Assembly: GCA_036399695.1 (NCBI GenBank)
Contig: DASWMP010000148.1
Coordinates: forward strand, 1 to 9,322
From: DASVEE01 sp036399695
GTDB taxonomy: Bacteria > Acidobacteriota > Thermoanaerobaculia > Gp7-AA8
Direction: 5' to 3'
Length of the DNA: 9,322 nt
The notes under the pieces were generated by a model. That model saw nothing but the letters and a program-made list of their open reading frames with translations, was not told the DNA's origin and ran no database searches. Below, one piece after another: positions 6,536-9,322 of the stretch (position 1 is its first letter; each line of letters begins with the position of its first letter). The translations under genes and the position numbers were made by a program.

Positions 6536-6591
6536 GCGGTCTCAGACGAGTCTACTGCAAAGCACGTGACGACCGGCCGGCGGCAAGGTAC

Positions 6592-6624
6592 AGGGATGAC
6601 CGACCGCCTTCGTCCGTCATTCCT
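6592..6624. repeat. Imperfect hairpin between TIG-protein and permease genes
   Basis: Bases 6592-6604 and 6612-6624 form a 13-bp stem with two imperfect positions and a 7-base loop. It lies six bases past the stop of the minus-strand TIG gene, in the 94-bp gap before the permease. No T-tract follows, so a terminator role is uncertain. One arm plus loop (6605-6623, read on the minus strand) matches 16 of 19 bases of plus-strand 9218-9236 on the other side of the TIG gene, which suggests a short dispersed repeat. Confidence 0.45.
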
Positions 6625-6629
6625 GTAAT

Positions 6630-9131
6630 TTACCTCCCAGCCGCTCGGCGGCGGCCTCGGCCGGGTTGGGTGACGGGGAAATTGAAGCCGATCGAGGGTT
6701 GGCCGGTGGGGTTTGTCACCGTGATCACGAGTGTTCCGGGGTTGGTGAGGTCGGAGGCGAGCAGCGTGGCGCGGAGCTCCGTTGAGCTGACGTAGATCGT
6801 TTCGCGTTCCTGGCCGTTGACCCGCACGCGCGCATCGCCTGTGAAGTTGCGGCCGCGGACCGTGATCTGCGTATTGCCTGTGCCGGCGAAGATGGCGCCC
6901 GGCGTGACCTCTGTGATTCCTGGATCACCCGGCAGGACCACCTCCAGGAAGAACGGCGTCGACTGCGCGCTGGCGCCGTTGCGGACCGTGACCGCGAACT
7001 CGCCCGGCTGCGTCAGCGAGACCGCCGGGATCAGGGCGCGGAGCTCCGTGGCCGAGATGTACTGCGTTTCGCGCTCGCCGAGGAACTCGACGCGGGACGT
7101 CGGGAGGAAACCGCTGCCGCGGACGATGATCGTCACATCGCTGCTGCCGACCAGGACCGAGCCGGGCGTGAGCGACGAAATGGCGGGGCGGAGAATCTCC
7201 AGCGTGAAGGCGGCGGACGTCAGATTGCGATCCGTGACCGTGATCTTCGCCGCGCGGGGGGAGGCCAGATCGGCCGTCGTCAGCGTCGCCGTGAGCGTCC
7301 CGCTGCCGGAATTGAAGCTCGTCGGGAGCGGCTTGCCGTCGATGCTGATCACGGACGTCGAGCTGAAGTTCGTCCCGGTGACATTGATCGACGTACCGAA
7401 CTCGCCGGCGGCGATGCTCGTCGGATCGATGGACGTGATCACAGGCGGGATGCCGATCAGCTCGAAGAACTCCGGCTCCGAGACGAGGCCGCCCGGGTTC
7501 TCCACCGTCACCTCGACCACGCCCGGCGTCGCCAGATTGCCGGCAGTCAGGTTCACGATGATCTGGCGGTCGCTGACGAACTGCACCGCCGTGACGATCT
7601 GGCCGCGGAAGCGGACGATCGACGCCGTGCTGAAATTGCGGCCGTTGATCGTCAGCGCGAGTGCCGACGCGCCCGCTTCACCCGTGGCCGGGGAGAACGA
7701 CTCGATGACCGGCACCTGCCCTTCGACGACGCGCAGCTCCACCGGGGCCGACACTTCGCCGGCCTGGTTACGGACCGAGATCAGCAGCACGCCCGCGGCG
7801 GAGACGTCCGACGGCAGCAGTGCGAAAGCGAGCTGCGTCGCGCTGGCGAACGTCGTCTGGCGCGGCGCGCCGTTGACCAGGACCACGTCGTTGTCATCGA
7901 AGCCGCTGCCGATGACCAGCACGTTCAGCTCCGTCGTGGCGACCGAAAGCGACGCCGGATTGGTGCGCGTCACGAGCGGCGCGTTCTGATCGACGACGTA
8001 GAGGATCTCCGCGTTCGACTCGCCGCCGCCGGTGCCGCCGTTGACGACCGTGATGCTCTTCTCGCCGGGCTGATTGAGGTCCGTGGCGTTGAGCGTGAGG
8101 CGCAGCCGCGTGCTGGAGACGAACTCCGGGCTCCGGCCGATGCCGTTGATGCGCACGACGCTGTTCTCCGTGAAGCGCTGGCCGTTGATCGTGATGGTGG
8201 CGGTGCCGGAGTTCGCGCGCACGGTGTTCGGCACGAGCGAATCGATGACCGGGAGGTTGCGCGATTCGACGATGAGCGGCAGCGCGTTCGACCGCAGGTT
8301 CCCCGGGTTCAGTACCGTGACGTTGATGGTCTTCGGCGCGCTGATGACCGAGGCCAGCACGTTGACCCTGATTTCCTGCGAGCTGACGAAGTCGATCGGG
8401 CGCTCGGTGTTGTCCAGGAACACGCGCGACCGCGTATCGAAGTTGCGACCCAACAGTCTCAACGTGAAGCTCGGCCCATCCTCGGTCACACGATTGGGAT
8501 CGAGCGCCGTCAGCACCGGCGTGATCGGCTGCGCGCTGATGGTGAGCTGCGCCGGCGGGAACGACGGCTGGTTGTTGTTCGGATTCCTGACCGTGATGTT
8601 CGCGGTCCCGCCCGTACGCATCCGCGACGCGGGCACGACTGCATCGAGGTTCTGGTAGTCGATGTACGTCGTGGCCACGACGACGTTGTCCACCAGCACG
8701 ACCGCCGTAGGCGCGAAGTTGTTACCGACGACCCGGATGGTGGTATCGGGCGAGTTCACGGCCACGGCATTCGGGGTGATGCTCGTCACCTGCGGATCGT
8801 TCGGCAGTACCTGGAACGGCGTGTTCGGAGAGAACCGTGACCCGCTGATGACGGAGATCTGGAGGGTCCGGGCAGTGGAGGTATCACCCGGCTCGAGTCG
8901 GAATCGCAGTTGGGTGTTGCTGATGCGCGTGGTGTCGCGAAACGAGTTGTTGACGCGCACGGATGCGCCGGTGCCGAAGTTCAAGCCCGTGACGGTCACA
9001 TCCAGCGCACCGGTCCCGGCAATGGCGACTTTGGGATCGAAGGAGCTGATGACAGGGTTGCTGGTCTGAGCAAAAGCCCCCGCAGCCATCGAGAAGAGCA
9101 CCGCCACCACCACTACCACACGTATGCGCAT
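6630..9131 (-). CDS. Secreted protein of nine tandem IPT/TIG domains
   Basis: The 833-residue product begins with a clear signal peptide: a basic start, a Val/Ala-rich core and AGAFA|Q near 17-22. Nine Ig-like IPT/TIG units of roughly 87-91 residues follow, each opening with a PxIxSxxP-like strand (NPVISSFDP, DPQVTSITP, TPVLTALDP, LPVIDSLVP, APLVTRTNP, VPVIESFSP, PPVITSIDP, PAISSLTP, PGITEVTP). Each also contains GxNF/GxGF, a V-N-G turn, a TxLxxxL strand and an ITVxN strand. The units are diverged, not recent copies. There is no catalytic domain, membrane anchor or sorting signal; the protein ends with a short basic tail (GRGRRRAAGR). A cell-surface or extracellular binding or structural role is inferred. 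The ATG at 9131 is preferred over an in-frame upstream start at 9254 because AGGAG lies six bases before it and the signal peptide begins there. Confidence 0.93.
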   Translation of the reverse strand: MRIRVVVVVAVLFSMAAGAFAQTSNPVISSFDPKVAIAGTGALDVTVTGLNFGTGASVRVNNSFRDTTRISNTQLRFRLEPGDTSTARTLQISVISGSRFSPNTPFQVLPNDPQVTSITPNAVAVNSPDTTIRVVGNNFAPTAVVLVDNVVVATTYIDYQNLDAVVPASRMRTGGTANITVRNPNNNQPSFPPAQLTISAQPITPVLTALDPNRVTEDGPSFTLRLLGRNFDTRSRVFLDNTERPIDFVSSQEIRVNVLASVISAPKTINVTVLNPGNLRSNALPLIVESRNLPVIDSLVPNTVRANSGTATITINGQRFTENSVVRINGIGRSPEFVSSTRLRLTLNATDLNQPGEKSITVVNGGTGGGESNAEILYVVDQNAPLVTRTNPASLSVATTELNVLVIGSGFDDNDVVLVNGAPRQTTFASATQLAFALLPSDVSAAGVLLISVRNQAGEVSAPVELRVVEGQVPVIESFSPATGEAGASALALTINGRNFSTASIVRFRGQIVTAVQFVSDRQIIVNLTAGNLATPGVVEVTVENPGGLVSEPEFFELIGIPPVITSIDPTSIAAGEFGTSINVTGTNFSSTSVISIDGKPLPTSFNSGSGTLTATLTTADLASPRAAKITVTDRNLTSAAFTLEILRPAISSLTPGSVLVGSSDVTIIVRGSGFLPTSRVEFLGERETQYISATELRALIPAVSLTQPGEFAVTVRNGASAQSTPFFLEVVLPGDPGITEVTPGAIFAGTGNTQITVRGRNFTGDARVRVNGQERETIYVSSTELRATLLASDLTNPGTLVITVTNPTGQPSIGFNFPVTQPGRGRRRAAGR

Positions 9132-9137
9132 ACAGAT

Positions 9138-9142
9138 CTCCT
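9138..9142 (-). promoter_or_regulatory. Ribosome binding site AGGAG of the TIG-protein gene
   Basis: Read on the minus strand, AGGAG is followed by six bases and then the ATG at 9131. It is the best Shine-Dalgarno in the window, and it decides the start of the IPT/TIG gene against the longer upstream open frame. Confidence 0.85.
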
Positions 9143-9144
9143 GA

Positions 9145-9156
9145 CCCCGGCCGGGG
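9145..9156. promoter_or_regulatory. 12-bp GC palindrome next to the ribosome binding site
   Basis: CCCCGGCCGGGG is a perfect 12-bp palindrome two bases upstream of the AGGAG. In the transcript it could form a short, strong hairpin that affects ribosome access; as DNA it could be an operator. Chance occurrence in GC-rich DNA is also possible. Confidence 0.35.
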
Positions 9157-9171
9157 CCGTCCCCAATATGG

Positions 9172-9197
9172 TACGCCGGGACACCCGCGAGTATTCC
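9172..9197 (-). promoter_or_regulatory. Possible ECF-type promoter of the TIG-protein gene
   Basis: On the minus strand GGAATA (9197-9192), a 16-base spacer and CGTA (9175-9172) resemble the GGAAC/GAAAC-N16-CGTA pattern of several ECF sigma factors. Transcription would begin near 9164, leaving a leader of about 30 bases containing the palindrome and ribosome binding site. The match is short and comes from reading by eye. Beyond it, 9198-9322 holds no gene I can support. Confidence 0.25.
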
Positions 9198-9322
9198 TAC
9201 ACTGCTGTGTCGCCCCGGGGATGACGGACGAGGGGGCCTCCGGCGGGCCGGCACGGCCGGCGGCGCTTGTTGCTTCGCGATGCGGTGGTTGTCGCACCGA
9301 ACGCGTTCATCGCGACGAGCGC

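Noticed and set aside
6817..7989. A 390-codon plus-strand open frame opposite the TIG gene
   Set aside because: It is a shadow of the repetitive, GC-biased TIG coding sequence; the translation is Thr/Ser/Val-rich with no domain, and the opposite strand is clearly coding.
9132..9254. A 41-residue N-terminal extension of the TIG protein
   Set aside because: The AGGAG ribosome binding site and the signal peptide both point to the ATG at 9131; the extension is Pro/Arg-rich and would bury the signal sequence.
9198..9322. C-terminal end of a further minus-strand gene entering from the right edge
   Set aside because: One frame is open from the edge to a TAG near 9200, but the roughly 40 residues (beginning ALVAMNAFGATT) match no family I can recognise, and GC-rich DNA often stays open for this length.

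Overview
The window is GC-rich bacterial DNA with tightly packed genes, GC-biased third codon positions and long antisense open frames that are shadows of the real genes. The gene set is an ECF sigma factor with a zinc anti-sigma factor, a bactofilin-like membrane protein, and a large secreted IPT/TIG-repeat protein, with tandem-repeat arrays between genes. This would suit an Acidobacteriota-like or related soil lineage, but nothing seen here fixes the phylum.

Layout. 1-655 has no credible gene. It holds a 104-bp inverted repeat (1-104), an unremarkable stretch (105-215), and an array of 19 units of a 21-bp palindromic repeat (216-613). 656-2557 (minus strand) is a three-gene operon read from 2557 downwards: ECF sigma factor, zinc-binding transmembrane anti-sigma factor, and a protein with a bactofilin-like beta-helix segment followed by membrane helices. 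The genes overlap by 4 and 8 bases. A 60-bp divergent intergenic region separates it from the plus-strand run 2618-4476: an ABC-transporter ATPase without its permease, PrmC (release-factor glutamine methyltransferase) and a HIT-family nucleotide hydrolase, spaced by +1 and -11 bases.

4477-4666 is a convergent junction. It holds a 16-unit heptamer array and a 4-unit array of the same heptamer inverted, joined by a non-repetitive stem-loop. 4667-6535 (minus) is an AI-2E-family permease with an extra C-terminal half that resembles a cobalamin-sensor module but lacks the signature ligand residues. 6630-9131 (minus) is a secreted protein of nine IPT/TIG domains. Its upstream region carries a strong ribosome binding site, a 12-bp GC palindrome and a possible ECF-type promoter.

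How it may fit together (inference). The sigma/anti-sigma pair probably senses an envelope signal and controls its own operon, possibly including the bactofilin-like protein, and perhaps other envelope genes such as the TIG protein. PrmC and the HIT protein are housekeeping. The most unusual elements are the 21-bp palindromic array, the mirrored heptamer hairpin and the permease/sensor fusion. I see no defence system, CRISPR array, tRNA or rRNA gene, or transposase.
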